DNA of 56,318 bases from NCBI RefSeq assembly GCF_000576595.1, contig NZ_AWSA01000031.1, forward strand, positions 1 through 56,318. Direction: 5' to 3'. This document shows, one piece after another, positions 19,584-29,700 of the stretch. A program made the position numbers and the translations under genes. Position 1 is the first letter of the stretch, and every line of letters starts with the position of its first letter. The notes beneath the pieces were generated by a model. It worked only from the letters and a program-made list of their open reading frames with translations. It was not told the DNA's origin and did not search any database. The DNA comes from Intrasporangium oryzae NRRL B-24470 (GTDB taxonomy: Bacteria > Actinomycetota > Actinomycetes > Actinomycetales > Dermatophilaceae).

Positions 19584-19961
19584 GGGGGTGCGGGGAGGGT
19601 CGCGCGAGGGCGGGACCGGCATGCCGAGGAAGGGGGCGGGCGGAGGTCGAGGTGCAGGGGGGACGCATCACGACCTCCGCCCGAAGCGGATCCTTGGGAG
19701 GGGATCTCGCGGACGTCGGAGGGGCCCGGGGAGGGGCCGGCGGGGAGGGTGGGTGGTTCGCACTCCTACGACGTCCCTCTTATCCTCTCGCCCCGCGTCG
19801 GTCGCGGTCGACCCTTCGGCGATTCCTTGAACAACTCTTTACCTTGGCCAATTCGGGCCAAAGGTTGCCGATCGGTCACGCCCACAGCAGCGTCACGGAA
19901 AGCCACGGTTCCGCGCGCGGACGAAGGTGTAGCGCCGCGAGCCGACGGAGCCGCACCCTTT
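19584..19961. other. Intergenic region without recognised gene, G-rich
   Basis: No convincing coding frame. From 19590 to 19757 the plus strand is strongly G-rich, with runs at 19718-19757 that could form a G-quadruplex. Near 19841-19865 a small hairpin (ACCTTGGCC with GGCCAAAGGT) lies in a locally AT-richer stretch that could hold a promoter for the distant protease gene. I see no tRNA or known riboswitch. Confidence 0.5.
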
Positions 19962-20041
19962 CCCCCGTTCGATGTATCCCCCGGTCACATCTGACCCTGG
20001 GATACATCGAAGCGGGGGAAGGAGGGGAGGGAGGGGGGTCA
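19962..20041 (-). repeat. Family B palindrome with C-tract, copy B1 (after helR)
   Basis: Arms at 19962-19980 and 19999-20018 pair except for one extra base. The loop carries GGTCAC and TGACC. On the minus strand the element begins in the helR stop codon (TGA, 20041-20039) and continues as a C-rich tract into the palindrome. It probably acts as a terminator. Confidence 0.78.
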
Positions 20042-22357
20042 GGAGAGGACCGTCATGCGGTGCGCCGCACGCGTGAGCGCGACGTAGAGGACTCGGATGC
20101 CGCCCGGCGACTCCCTCGTGATCTCGTCCGGGTCGACGACGACCGTGGCGTCGTACTCGAGACCCTTCGTCGACATCGGGTCGATGACCTGGACGCGGCC
20201 GCCGCCCGAGCCGGACAGCGGCTCGAGCCGAGCGGCATACCGGCTGGGCGTCACGACGGCGACGGCGCCGTCGACCTCGTCGAGGATCCGCTCGACGGCC
20301 GCGCGGGCCGAGGCGAGGGGGTCGGCGCCGAGCGGCGCGTCGACCGGCTCGACACCCGTCTCGCGGACGGCCTGCGGGATGTCGGCGTCGGGGACCTCCC
20401 GCCGGACGACCTTCGCTGCGTAGTCGAAGATCTCGCGCGCGTTGCGGTAGTTGGTGTCCATGTGGAACGCCTGGCGCGCCTGGGTCCCGAAGGCCTCCTC
20501 CCGGGCTGCGGCCGCCTCGGACGGGTCGGGCCACGAGGCCTGCGCCGCGTCACCGACCACGGTCCACGACGCGTGCCGGCCACGGCGACCGATCATCCGC
20601 CACTGCATCGGCGAGAGGTCCTGCGCCTCGTCGACGAGGACGTGGGCGTAGTCGTCGGGCTTGCCGATGCGGCCGGCGAGGAGCCGGTCGCGCGGGTCGT
20701 CGGAGCGGACCGTCCCGGCGCTCTCGCGTGCCGGCGCCGCGACCGGCTGCACCTCGGTCACGCCGTAGGAGCTGAGGTCGTCGAGCTCCTCGATCTCGTA
20801 GAAGCCGCGCTCCTCGCGGGCCTCCTCCTGGACCGGGCCGACGCGGGCGGCGAGGTCGTCGATGAGCGCGACGTCGGCGACCGACCACGTGCCCGTCTCG
20901 AGCGCGACCCGGAAGGACTCGGCGAGCAGGGCCGCGTCGTCGCCGGACAGGGCACCGCGGGCGTGCCGCCGGACGAGGTCGGGGTCGGCGAGCCAGAGGA
21001 GGACCTCGCGGGGGTCGACCTGCGGCCACCAGGCCTGCATGAAGGCCTCGACCTCGAGGTGGTCCTCCCACCGGTCGAGGAAGTCGGCCTTGGCCTCCCG
21101 GTCTCCGGTGATCCCGAGCGAGGTCCACGCGGCCTCGCCGAGCGCGGCCTGTGCGGCCTTGGTCGCGGCGTTGCGCTGGTGCTGGCGCAGCACCTGCGAA
21201 CGGACCCGGTCGAGCGTCCGGGCCTCGAGGCGCACGGCCCGACCGGACACCATCGCGCGGAACTCGGTCGGCGCGTCGGGGACACGTCCCCGGGCCGCGG
21301 CGCCGAGGAGCGGGCGGATCCGGGTCGAGCCCTTGATCCGCGCGACCGCCGGAGGGTCCAGCCGCTCGGTGTTGACTGCGTCGACGACGTCGCCGAGCGC
21401 CCGGAGCACGACGCTCTCCTCGCCGAGCGAGGGCAGGACCCGCTCGATGTATGCCGTGTAGGCGCCGGAGGGGCCGAGGACGAGGATGCCGCCCGACTCG
21501 AAACGGCGCCGGTCGGAGTAGAGCAGGTAGGCCGCACGGTGGAGGGCGACGACGGTCTTGCCCGTGCCGGGGCCGCCGGTGATCTCGGTGACGCCGCGCG
21601 CGCTGGCCCGGATCGCCTCGTCCTGGTGGGCCTGGATCGTCGCGACGATGTCGCGCATCCGCGAGCCCCGGGTCCGGGTGAGGGCGGCCATGAGGGCGCC
21701 GTCGCCGACGATGACGAGGTCGTCGGGGGCCTCGGGGACCATGAGGTCGTCCTCGATGCCGATGACGGTCGGGCCCTTGCTGCGGAGCACTCGCCGCCGG
21801 AGGACGCCCATCGGCTGGGCCGGGGTGGCGCGGTAGAACGGCGACGCGGCCGGGGCGCGCCAGTCGATGACGAGCGGCTCGTAGTCGTCGTCGCGGACGC
21901 CGAGGCGGCCGATGTAGCGGATCTCACGGTCCTCGGCGCGTCGCCTCGAGCCGTTCGTCGACGCGTCGGGGCCCATGCCGTGGTCGATGTCGAGACGACC
22001 GAAGACGAGGCCTTCGTACTGCGTGTCGAGCGCCGTGCGCCGCTTGGCCGCGTGAAACATCAGGGCGTCGCGCTCGAAGAGCCCGGCCGCCTCCTCGAGG
22101 CCCACCTCGGCGGACTTGGCGATCCGGCCGCGGGCGAGCCCCTCGGCCTGGACGTCGTCGGCGCGCCGGCCGGCCTTCTCGAGCTCCTCGTGGACCCGGT
22201 CGACATGGGCCTGCTCGACCGCGATCTGCTCGACGACGTCCTCGGGCAGTCCCTCGGGCAGGGCGCTGTGCGGTCCGCGGGGTCTTCCTGTGGGCCGTTC
22301 GGCAGGCAGGCCAGTGGACGGCCCGGTGGATCGGGTCGATGCGTTCGAAGTGCTCAC
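20039..22357 (-). CDS. helR: HelD/HelR-type RNA polymerase-recycling ATPase
   Basis: A 772-aa superfamily 1 (UvrD/Rep-like) ATPase. Walker A is GGPGTGKT with K267, and the Walker B/motif II is DEAQDLSP with D576-E577. A long charged coiled-coil N-terminus (LPEDVVEQIAVEQAHVDRVH) is typical of HelD-class proteins that dislodge stalled RNA polymerase from DNA. The actinobacterial HelR branch is known to protect polymerase from rifamycins. I assign HelR by overall similarity, so ordinary HelD function remains possible. GTG 22357 avoids overlap with the divergent acetyltransferase gene. I see no obvious rifamycin-associated inverted repeat in the 56-bp gap. Confidence 0.85.
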   Translation of the reverse strand: MSTSNASTRSTGPSTGLPAERPTGRPRGPHSALPEGLPEDVVEQIAVEQAHVDRVHEELEKAGRRADDVQAEGLARGRIAKSAEVGLEEAAGLFERDALMFHAAKRRTALDTQYEGLVFGRLDIDHGMGPDASTNGSRRRAEDREIRYIGRLGVRDDDYEPLVIDWRAPAASPFYRATPAQPMGVLRRRVLRSKGPTVIGIEDDLMVPEAPDDLVIVGDGALMAALTRTRGSRMRDIVATIQAHQDEAIRASARGVTEITGGPGTGKTVVALHRAAYLLYSDRRRFESGGILVLGPSGAYTAYIERVLPSLGEESVVLRALGDVVDAVNTERLDPPAVARIKGSTRIRPLLGAAARGRVPDAPTEFRAMVSGRAVRLEARTLDRVRSQVLRQHQRNAATKAAQAALGEAAWTSLGITGDREAKADFLDRWEDHLEVEAFMQAWWPQVDPREVLLWLADPDLVRRHARGALSGDDAALLAESFRVALETGTWSVADVALIDDLAARVGPVQEEAREERGFYEIEELDDLSSYGVTEVQPVAAPARESAGTVRSDDPRDRLLAGRIGKPDDYAHVLVDEAQDLSPMQWRMIGRRGRHASWTVVGDAAQASWPDPSEAAAAREEAFGTQARQAFHMDTNYRNAREIFDYAAKVVRREVPDADIPQAVRETGVEPVDAPLGADPLASARAAVERILDEVDGAVAVVTPSRYAARLEPLSGSGGGRVQVIDPMSTKGLEYDATVVVDPDEITRESPGGIRVLYVALTRAAHRMTVLS

Positions 22358-22401
22358 AGACGTCCAAGGGGGATCGGGGTCGGCGCGGGAACGTACGAGT
22401 C

Positions 22402-22407
22402 TACTGT
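22402..22407 (+). promoter_or_regulatory. Leaderless -10 box of GNAT gene
   Basis: TACTGT, then 6 nt, then ATG 22414. No Shine-Dalgarno. Confidence 0.5.
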
Positions 22408-22413
22408 CTAGCC

Positions 22414-23043
22414 ATGCGCGTGCACGCCTGCGTCCCACCCACGGGATCGCCCCTCGTCGGACGGCGCGTCCGGCTCGACCCGGTCCAGCCCTCCGACGCC
22501 CCCGGGCTCCTTGCCGTCTACGGCGACCCGCGCTGCTACGAGCAGGGCTACGCGATGGGGGTCCGGCACGAGAGCCTGGCCGACACCGAGGCGGTCGTCG
22601 CCGCGGCGGTCGCCGCGCGCGAGACCGGCCGGATGCACTACACCGTGCGCCTCGTCGACGACTCCGAGCTCGGCGCGGCCGGGACCATCGTCGGCACGAG
22701 CGCGCTCGGTGATGTCGACGCCGTCCGTGAGCACGTCCACCTCGGCTGGACGATGTACGGCTCGCGCTGGTGGGGCACGGCGGTCAACCCGGAGACCAAG
22801 TTCCTCCTGCTCACCCACGCCTTCGAGACGTGCGGCTTCGGGCGGGTCAAGATCCAGACCGACGTCATCAACAGCCGCTCGCGGGCGGCGATCCTCAAGC
22901 TCGGCGCGCAGTTCGAGGGGATCACCCGCCGCGACGTGCGACGCCCCGACGGCTCGTGGCGCGACAGCGCCGTCCACTCGATCCTCGTCGACGAGTGGCC
23001 CGCGGTCCGGGCGCGCCTGATGGCCCGTCTCGGGGACCAATAG
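22414..23043 (+). CDS. GNAT family N-acetyltransferase (RimJ/RimL-like)
   Basis: A 209-aa acetyltransferase resembling the RimJ/RimL type. GRRVRLDPVQPSDAPGLLAV is the usual N-terminal strand, LGWTMYGSRWWGTAVNPETK replaces the classical loop of the acetyl-CoA site, and KIQTDVINSRSRAAILKLGA is the hallmark late motif. It may acetylate a protein N-terminus or a small amine; the acceptor is unknown. The stop codon TAG forms part of the proposed -10 box of purD, 10 bp upstream of the purD start. Confidence 0.82.
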   Translation: MRVHACVPPTGSPLVGRRVRLDPVQPSDAPGLLAVYGDPRCYEQGYAMGVRHESLADTEAVVAAAVAARETGRMHYTVRLVDDSELGAAGTIVGTSALGDVDAVREHVHLGWTMYGSRWWGTAVNPETKFLLLTHAFETCGFGRVKIQTDVINSRSRAAILKLGAQFEGITRRDVRRPDGSWRDSAVHSILVDEWPAVRARLMARLGDQ

Positions 23044-23046
23044 GCT
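23041..23046 (+). promoter_or_regulatory. Leaderless -10 box of purD
   Basis: TAGGCT (its TAG is the stop of the preceding gene), then 7 nt, then GTG 23054. Confidence 0.5.
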
Positions 23047-23053
23047 GTCGGCC

Positions 23054-24334
23054 GTGAAGGTCCTCGTCATCGGTTCCGGCGCGCGCGAGCACGCACTCGT
23101 CAAGGCCGTCGCGGCCGATCCCGAGGTCGACGCGGTCATCGCCGCGCCCGGCAACCCCGGCATCGACTCGACCGCCCTCTGCGTGCCCGTCGACATCCTC
23201 GACGGCGACGCCGTCGCGGCGCTCGCCCGCGAGCACGAGGTCGACCTCGTCGTCGTCGGGCCCGAGGCCCCCCTCGTCGCCGGAGTCGCCGACGTATGCC
23301 GCTCAGCCGGTTTCGCGGTCTTCGGGCCCTCCGCCGCGGCGGCCCGGCTCGAGGGCAGCAAGGCGTTCGCCAAGGAGGTCATGGCCGCCGCCGACGTCCC
23401 GACGGCCCTCGCCCACGTGTGCACGACGTTGGAGGAGGTCGAGGCGGCCCTCGACGCGCTCGGGGCGCCCCACGTCGTCAAGGACGACGGCCTCGCTGCC
23501 GGCAAGGGCGTCGTCGTCACCGACTCGCGCGCCGCGGCCCTCGACCACGCCCGGGCCTGCCTTGCCAAGGAGGGCGGGCGCCTCGTCGTCGAGGAGTTCC
23601 TCGACGGACCCGAGGTGTCGGTCTTCTGCCTCTCCGACGGCACCGACGTGGTCGCGCTCTCGCCCGCCCAGGACTTCAAGCGGGTGGGCGACGACGATGC
23701 CGGTCCCAACACCGGCGGCATGGGTGCGTACTCACCACTCGACTGGGCTCCCGAGGGCCTCGCCGACGAGATCGTGCGCCGGGTGGCCCAGCCGACGATC
23801 GACGAGATGCGTCACCGCGGCACCCCTTTCGTCGGCACGCTCTATGTCGGCCTCGCCCTGACCTCGCGCGGGCCGAAGGTCATCGAGTTCAACGCTCGCT
23901 TCGGCGACCCCGACGGGCAGGCCTCGCTCGCCCGCCTCGAGTCGCCCTTCGCGCAGCTCCTCCTCGCCGCGGCGACCGGCAGCCTCGCACAGTACGGCCC
24001 GCTCCGCTGGTCCGACGACCGGGCGGTCGTCGTGGTCGTCGCCGCCTCCGGCTATCCGGCCGCGCCCCGCACGGGCGACCCGATCACGGGCCTCGACGCC
24101 GCGGCCGAGGTGCCCGGCGTGGTCGTCCTCCACGCCGGGACGAGGCGCGACCCCGACGGGGTGCTCGTGTCGGCCGGCGGCCGGGTCCTCGACGTCGTCG
24201 CGGTGGGAGCCGACCTCGCGAAGGCCAGATCAGCGGCATACGACGCCGTGGGGCTCATCGAGCTCGAGGGCTCCCACCACCGCACGGACATCGCTCTCAA
24301 GGCCGAGCGCGGCGAGATCAACGTCGGCGCCTGA
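23054..24334 (+). CDS. purD: Phosphoribosylamine--glycine ligase (GARS)
   Basis: A 426-aa ATP-grasp ligase catalysing step two of de novo purine synthesis (phosphoribosylamine plus glycine to GAR). Diagnostic stretches are VLVIGSGAREHALVKA at the N-terminus, VGPEAPLVAGVAD, the ATP-grasp loop VVKDDGLAAGKGVVV and ALSPAQDFKRVGDDDAGPNT; IEFNARFGDPDGQ is near residue 280. Length is normal. purC follows after 23 bp, so the two are probably co-transcribed. The octamer encodes the VCR in DVCRSAGF. Confidence 0.96.
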   Translation: MKVLVIGSGAREHALVKAVAADPEVDAVIAAPGNPGIDSTALCVPVDILDGDAVAALAREHEVDLVVVGPEAPLVAGVADVCRSAGFAVFGPSAAAARLEGSKAFAKEVMAAADVPTALAHVCTTLEEVEAALDALGAPHVVKDDGLAAGKGVVVTDSRAAALDHARACLAKEGGRLVVEEFLDGPEVSVFCLSDGTDVVALSPAQDFKRVGDDDAGPNTGGMGAYSPLDWAPEGLADEIVRRVAQPTIDEMRHRGTPFVGTLYVGLALTSRGPKVIEFNARFGDPDGQASLARLESPFAQLLLAAATGSLAQYGPLRWSDDRAVVVVVAASGYPAAPRTGDPITGLDAAAEVPGVVVLHAGTRRDPDGVLVSAGGRVLDVVAVGADLAKARSAAYDAVGLIELEGSHHRTDIALKAERGEINVGA

Positions 24335-24357
24335 GGGTGCCCGAGATGGAGGCTGAG

Positions 24358-25263
24358 ATGACCAACCCGCTCGAGATCCCGGGCTTCGCCCACGTCTACT
24401 CCGGCAAGGTCCGCGACCTCTACGCGCCGCTCGCGGCCGACGGGACGGTCGTCGCCGACCGGCTCATGCTCGTCGCGTCCGACCGGATGTCCGCCTACGA
24501 CTGGGTGCTCGAGACCCCCATCCCCGACAAGGGCGCGGTCCTGACGCGGCTCTCGCTCTGGTGGTTCGACCAGCTGAAGGACCTCGTGCCCAACCACGTC
24601 GTCTCGACCGAGGTCCCCGACGTCGTTGCGGGGCGCGCGGTCATCGTCCGCAAGCTCGAGATGCTCAAGGTCGAGGCGATCGCCCGGGCCTACCTCACGG
24701 GCGGTGGGCTCGAGGAGTACCGCGCAACGGGTTCGGTGTGCGGCGTGCACCTGCCCGAGGGGCTCGAGGACGGCTCGCGCCTGCCCGAGCCGGTCTTCAC
24801 CCCGACGACGAAGGCACCCGTCGGCGAGCACGACCTGCCCATGACCCCGGCCGAGGTCGCGGCCGAGCTCGGTGCCGACACCGCGGCCGAGGTCTCCGAG
24901 CTGACCCGTGCCATCCTTGCGCGCGGCAACGAGATCGCGGCCGAGCGGGGCATCCTCATCGCCGACACGAAGGTCGAGTTCGGGCGCGAGCCCGGCGCGC
25001 CTGCCGGCCGTGGCGGGCTCGTCCTCGCCGACGAGGTCCTGACGCCCGACTCGTCCCGCTTCTGGCCCGCCGACCGGTGGCAGCCGGGGCGCACCCAGCC
25101 GTCCTACGACAAGCAGTACGTCCGAGACTGGCTGACCTCGCCCGAGTCGGGCTGGTCGAAGGCGAGCGGTGAGGCACCACCGCCCCTGCCGGAGGCGGTC
25201 GTCGCGGGGACCCGCGCCAAGTACGTCGAGGCCTACGAGCGTCTCACCGGCGAGAGCTTCTGA
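24358..25263 (+). CDS. purC: SAICAR synthase
   Basis: A 301-aa phosphoribosylaminoimidazole-succinocarboxamide synthase, joining CAIR with aspartate. Family motifs: YSGKVRDLYAP near the N-terminus, EAIARAYLTGGGLEEYRATG at about 105-124, FTPTTKAP, LIADTKVEFG and DEVLTPDSSRFW. The length fits the long actinobacterial/eukaryotic-like form. ATG 24358 is preferred to ATG 24346 because GGAGG at 24348-24352 has proper spacing to it. Its TGA stop is the first base triplet of repeat B2. Confidence 0.96.
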   Translation: MTNPLEIPGFAHVYSGKVRDLYAPLAADGTVVADRLMLVASDRMSAYDWVLETPIPDKGAVLTRLSLWWFDQLKDLVPNHVVSTEVPDVVAGRAVIVRKLEMLKVEAIARAYLTGGGLEEYRATGSVCGVHLPEGLEDGSRLPEPVFTPTTKAPVGEHDLPMTPAEVAAELGADTAAEVSELTRAILARGNEIAAERGILIADTKVEFGREPGAPAGRGGLVLADEVLTPDSSRFWPADRWQPGRTQPSYDKQYVRDWLTSPESGWSKASGEAPPPLPEAVVAGTRAKYVEAYERLTGESF

Positions 25264-25345
25264 CCCCTCCCTCCCTCCACGCCTCCCACCCCCGGTTCGA
25301 TGTATCACGGCGCCCCCTGGGGCCCGGTAATACATCGAACCGGGG
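25261..25345 (+). repeat. Family B palindrome with C-tract, copy B2 (after purC)
   Basis: Starts at the purC TGA, runs through a C-rich tract and then forms a perfect 16-bp stem (25290-25305 with 25330-25345). The loop has its own GC hairpin. It lies between convergent purC and the acyltransferase gene, as a bidirectional terminator would. Confidence 0.85.
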
Positions 25346-25361
25346 CAGGAGCGGGATGGGG

Positions 25362-26513
25362 TCAGACGATGCGGGAGACGCCGGGGACCCTGGTCAGGAG
25401 CCAGCCGAGGCCGAACGACAGCGCGACCCCGAGCGTGGCGACGGTGAGGTAGGACACCTCGGGCGGCCAGCCGACGAGCCGGGACGCGAGGACGAGCCCG
25501 ACGAGGACGCCCTGGTGGACGAGGAAGGCGGCGAACGCGGACCGAGAGAGCTCGGCGCCGAACCGCGCCTGATGGTCGAACCGCCTCTGGAACGCGTCGC
25601 ACACCCACAGCGTCGCGGTGACGATGATGACGCCCTCGGCCGCGGCGACCATGGCCGACTGCCAGGTCAGGCCGCCGAGGTAGAGCTCCATGGCGTACCC
25701 GAGCGGTCCGCTCGTGGCGATCGCGACGACGCTCGCGAGGATGGCGGCCCAGGCCACGTACCGCACCCGTCGGGCGACCCGTGCGTCGAGCGGGAACCAG
25801 CCCCGCTCGGCCGCGGCGATCCCGAGGGCGAAGCCGCCGAGCCACCCGGGCGCCTGTCCGATCGCCAGCCGCCACCGCTCCACGCCCATCGGCACGCCCA
25901 GCCGGACCGTCCACGAGGCGACGGCGATGAGCGCGGCGAGGGCGAACAGCTGCCGCAGGCGCAGTGGGTCGGCACCCGCTCGGCGCGGCGACAGAGCCCG
26001 CAGAGCGGCATACCCGGCCGAGAGGACGAAGAGGACGCCGAGGAACCACGTCGGCCCCGGCGCGGGTGGCCACAGCACGTGGGGGACGAAGGGCCAGAAC
26101 CCCTGGGACCAGCCCTTGTTGTCTGGGTCGACGTACTCGATCCAGGGGCTGAGGAACAGGATGTAGAAGGTCATGGGGACGAGCAGGCGCAGGGCCCGGT
26201 CGGCCACGAACCGCAGCGGCCCCTTCCGCTCGAGCGAGCGCGGCGTGAAGTACCCCGCGACGAGGAAGAAGAGCGGGAGGCCGAACAGCGACACGACGGC
26301 CGTGATGAGCGTGAGGAGGGTGAGGAGCGGCTCGCGAACGGGCGGCTCCTCGAACACCCAGGTGCCGATACCGGTCCACGCCATCGTCGCGTGCGCGACG
26401 ATCACCCCGGCGACGAGCACGACCTTGAGGTTGTCGGCCCACGCGCTGCGTGTCGGGCGCCACGACGCCGGAGCCGTGGCGACCTCGTGGGCTCCTCCGG
26501 GGAGAACTCTCAT
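25362..26513 (-). CDS. Acyltransferase family integral membrane protein
   Basis: A 383-aa protein with about ten hydrophobic segments, resembling the acyltransferase 3 (OafA/WecH/NolX-like) family that acylates exported sugars or glycopolymers. The conserved start [20 protein letters not shown] carries the H that usually serves in catalysis (about residue 42); [20 protein letters not shown] and a [13 protein letters not shown] segment are also typical. ATG 26513 follows GGGAGGTG. Convergent with purC and divergent from purL. Substrate unknown. Confidence 0.82.
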   Translation of the reverse strand: MRVLPGGAHEVATAPASWRPTRSAWADNLKVVLVAGVIVAHATMAWTGIGTWVFEEPPVREPLLTLLTLITAVVSLFGLPLFFLVAGYFTPRSLERKGPLRFVADRALRLLVPMTFYILFLSPWIEYVDPDNKGWSQGFWPFVPHVLWPPAPGPTWFLGVLFVLSAGYAALRALSPRRAGADPLRLRQLFALAALIAVASWTVRLGVPMGVERWRLAIGQAPGWLGGFALGIAAAERGWFPLDARVARRVRYVAWAAILASVVAIATSGPLGYAMELYLGGLTWQSAMVAAAEGVIIVTATLWVCDAFQRRFDHQARFGAELSRSAFAAFLVHQGVLVGLVLASRLVGWPPEVSYLTVATLGVALSFGLGWLLTRVPGVSRIV

Positions 26514-26641
26514 GGCGACACCTCCCACCACCCAGCACAGGGCCCTGGCGCCGCACGGGCAAGAGGCCAAGGTCCTGACGGGCCGGCCCCGCCCAAGGGC
26601 TGCCTCCTGGCGCCGCGGACGGGCCGGCCGCCCCCGCCCGG

Positions 26642-26647
26642 TAACCT
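26642..26647 (+). promoter_or_regulatory. Putative -10 box of purL
   Basis: TAACCT, 56 bp upstream of the purL ATG, matching the TAACCTTG string before purA. A GGGAG ribosome-binding site lies in between. Confidence 0.45.
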
Positions 26648-26703
26648 TGACCCGGCATCCTCCGTGCCGTACCCCTCGCCCCGACACCGGGAGACCACAC
26701 GCC

Positions 26704-29700
26704 ATGGCCTCGTCGCACGACCTCGTGCTGACCACCGTCCCGGGCGGCAACGCCCTCTCGCTGTTCCGTGCCGCTGCGCTGGTCGCCCACCTGCAGCGTG
26801 TCGTGCCGGGGGTGACCGGTATGTCCGCCCGGCACGTCCACCAGGTTGCGAGCCACGGACCGCTCGACGAGGCGACCCTCGAGACGGTGACCCGCCTGCT
26901 CACGTACGGGCCGCCCGCTGCCCCCGAGCCCGCCGGCGCGAACCTCGCGACGGTCGTCGTCTCGCCCCGCCTCGGCACGCTCTCGCCGTGGGCCTCCAAG
27001 GCGACCGACATCGCCCACAACTGCGGCGTCGACGTCCGTCGGGTGGAGCGCGTCACGGAGTACCACCTCGCGACCGACGCCCCGCTCACCGAGGAGCAGT
27101 GGGCCGCCGCCGCCGACCTGCTCCACGACCGGATGACCGAGTCGGCCCTGCCGTCCCTCGAAGCCGCCCGCTCGCTCCTCGACGAGCGCCACCCGGAGCC
27201 GATGGAGCGGGTCGACGTCCTCGGCCGGGGCCGCGCCGCCATCGAGGAGGCCGACACGGCATACGGGCTGGCCCTCTCCGACGACGAGGTCGACTACCTC
27301 GTCGAGGCGTTCACGGGCCTGCGCCGCAACCCGACGGACGTCGAGCTCATGATGTTCGCGCAGGCCAACTCCGAGCACTGCCGTCACAAGATCTTCAACG
27401 CCGACTTCGTCGTCGACGGCGAGGAGAAGACGCGCTCGCTCTTCGGGATGATCCGGCACACCGAGCAGGTGGCCGGCGAGGGCACCGTCGTCGCCTACAA
27501 GGACAACGCCTCGGTCATGCGGGGCGGCCGCGCCACGCGCTGGCTCCCGGAGGGCACCGACGGGCCGAGCCGGTATGCCGCGCGCGAGGACGAGGTCCAT
27601 GTCCTCATGAAGGTCGAGACGCACAACCACCCGACCGCCATCAGCCCGTTCCCCGGCGCGGCAACCGGCGCCGGCGGCGAGATCCGCGACGAGGGCGCCA
27701 CCGGACGCGGCAGCCAGCCGAAGGCGGGTCTGACCGGGTTCGTCGTCTCCAACCTCCACCTGCCCGGCACGGACGAGCCGTGGGAGCGCGAGCCCTACGG
27801 CGCTCCCGACCACATTGCGAGCCCGCTCGACATCATGGTCGAGGGGCCGATCGGCGCCGCGGCGTTCAACAACGAGTTCGGGCGCCCGGGTCTCGGCGGG
27901 TTCTTCCGGGTCTACGAGCAGACCGTCGACGGTGTCCGCCGCGGGTTCCACAAGCCGATCATGAGCGCGGGCGGCCTCGGGTCGATCAGCGCCGACCAGA
28001 CCGAGAAGATCTCCTTCCCCGCGGGCACGCTCCTCGTCCAGCTGGGCGGCCCCGGCATGCGGATCGGCATGGGCGGCGGGGCGGCGTCCTCGATGGCCGC
28101 GGGCGCCAACGCGGCCGAGCTCGACTTCGACTCCGTCCAGCGCGGCAACCCCGAGATCGAGCGGCGCGCCCAGGAGGTCATCAACCACTGCTGGAGCCTC
28201 GGGGACGACAACCCGATCCTCGCGATCCACGACGTCGGTGCGGGGGGCCTGTCCAACGCCTTCCCCGAGCTCGTCGACGGCGCCGGCCTCGGGGCCCGGT
28301 TCGACCTGTCGGCCGTGCCGCTCGAGGAGTCGGGCCTCGCGCCCAAGGAGATCTGGTGCAACGAGAGCCAGGAGCGCTACGTCCTCGCGATCGCCCCCGA
28401 GTCGTTGCCGCGGTTCGCGGCGCTCGCCGACCGTGAGCGCTGCCCGTATGCCGTCGTCGGCGTCGCGCGCGACGACGCGCAGCTCGTGCTCGCCCCGGGA
28501 CCGCAGGACGAGCCCGGTGACGACCGTCCCATCGACATGCCGATGGAGGTGCTGCTCGGCAAGGCGCCCCGGATGACGCGAGACGTGACCCGCGTCGAGC
28601 GCCGGGGCGACGAGCTTGACCTTGCCGGCATCGACCTGCGCGAGGCGGCCTACGCCGTCCTGCGCCACCCGACCGTCGCCTCCAAGCGCTTCCTCGTGAC
28701 CATCGGCGACCGGACGGTCGGCGGCCTGACGCACCGCGACCAGATGGTGGGTCCCTGGCAGGTGCCCGTTTCCGACGTCGCCGTGACGCTCACCGACCAC
28801 GTCGGGTTCGCGGGACAGGCGATGGCGAGCGGCGAGCGTATGCCGCTCGCCTCGGTCGACGCGCCCGCCTCGGGTCGCATGGCGGTCGGGGAAGCCCTGA
28901 CCAACCTCCTCGCCGCACCGGTCGCCGGGCTCTCGGGCGTCAAGCTCTCGTGCAACTGGATGGCAGCCTGTGGCGAGCCGGGCGAGGACGCCGCGCTCTA
29001 CGACACCGTCCACGCCGTCGCGATGGAGCTCTGCCCCGCTCTCGGGGTGTCGGTGCCGGTCGGCAAGGACTCGCTGTCGATGCGCACCCGCTGGACCGAC
29101 GAGACGACCGGTGAGGCCAGGCAGGTCACCTCGCCGGTGTCGCTCGTCGTCTCGGCGTTCGCCTCGCTGCCCGACGTGCGGGGCACCTGGACGCCGCAGC
29201 TGGGTGAGGACTCCGTCCTGCTCCTCGTCGACCTCGGCGGCGGTCGCGACCGGTTGGGCGGTTCGATGCTCGCCCAGGTCTCGGGGGCCTTCGGAAGCGA
29301 GGTCCCCGACCTCGACGAACCATCCCGCCTCGTCTCGCTCGCCGCCGCCCTGGCCGCAGTGCGCGCGCAGGGGATCGACCCCGCGTACCACGACCGCTCC
29401 GACGGCGGGCTCTGGGCCGCGGCGTGCGAGATGGCCTTCGCCGGCGCCACGGGCGTCGACCTCGAGGTCCCCTCGGTCGCCGCGCTCTTCGCCGAAGAGC
29501 TCGGCGTCGTCCTCGGCGTGGGTGCCGGCGACCTGCCGGCCGTCCAGGAGCTGCTCGCCGAGCACGGTCTCGGTGACCTCGTGTCCGTGGTCGGTCGCAC
29601 GAACGCCGACCGCCGCGTCCGCGTCACGCTCGCCGGCGAGGCAGCCCTCGACGAGCCGGTGCGCGACCTCGCGCAGGCGTGGGACGAGGTGTCGTGGCGG

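Noticed and set aside
19700-19961. A c-di-AMP (ydaO-type) riboswitch upstream of the secreted protease.
   Set aside because: I could not find the conserved core strings on either strand; only small hairpins are seen.
19460-22411. A plus-strand open frame of about 980 codons opposite helR.
   Set aside because: It is the complement of a well-recognised ATPase gene with catalytic motifs; the plus translation shows no domain.
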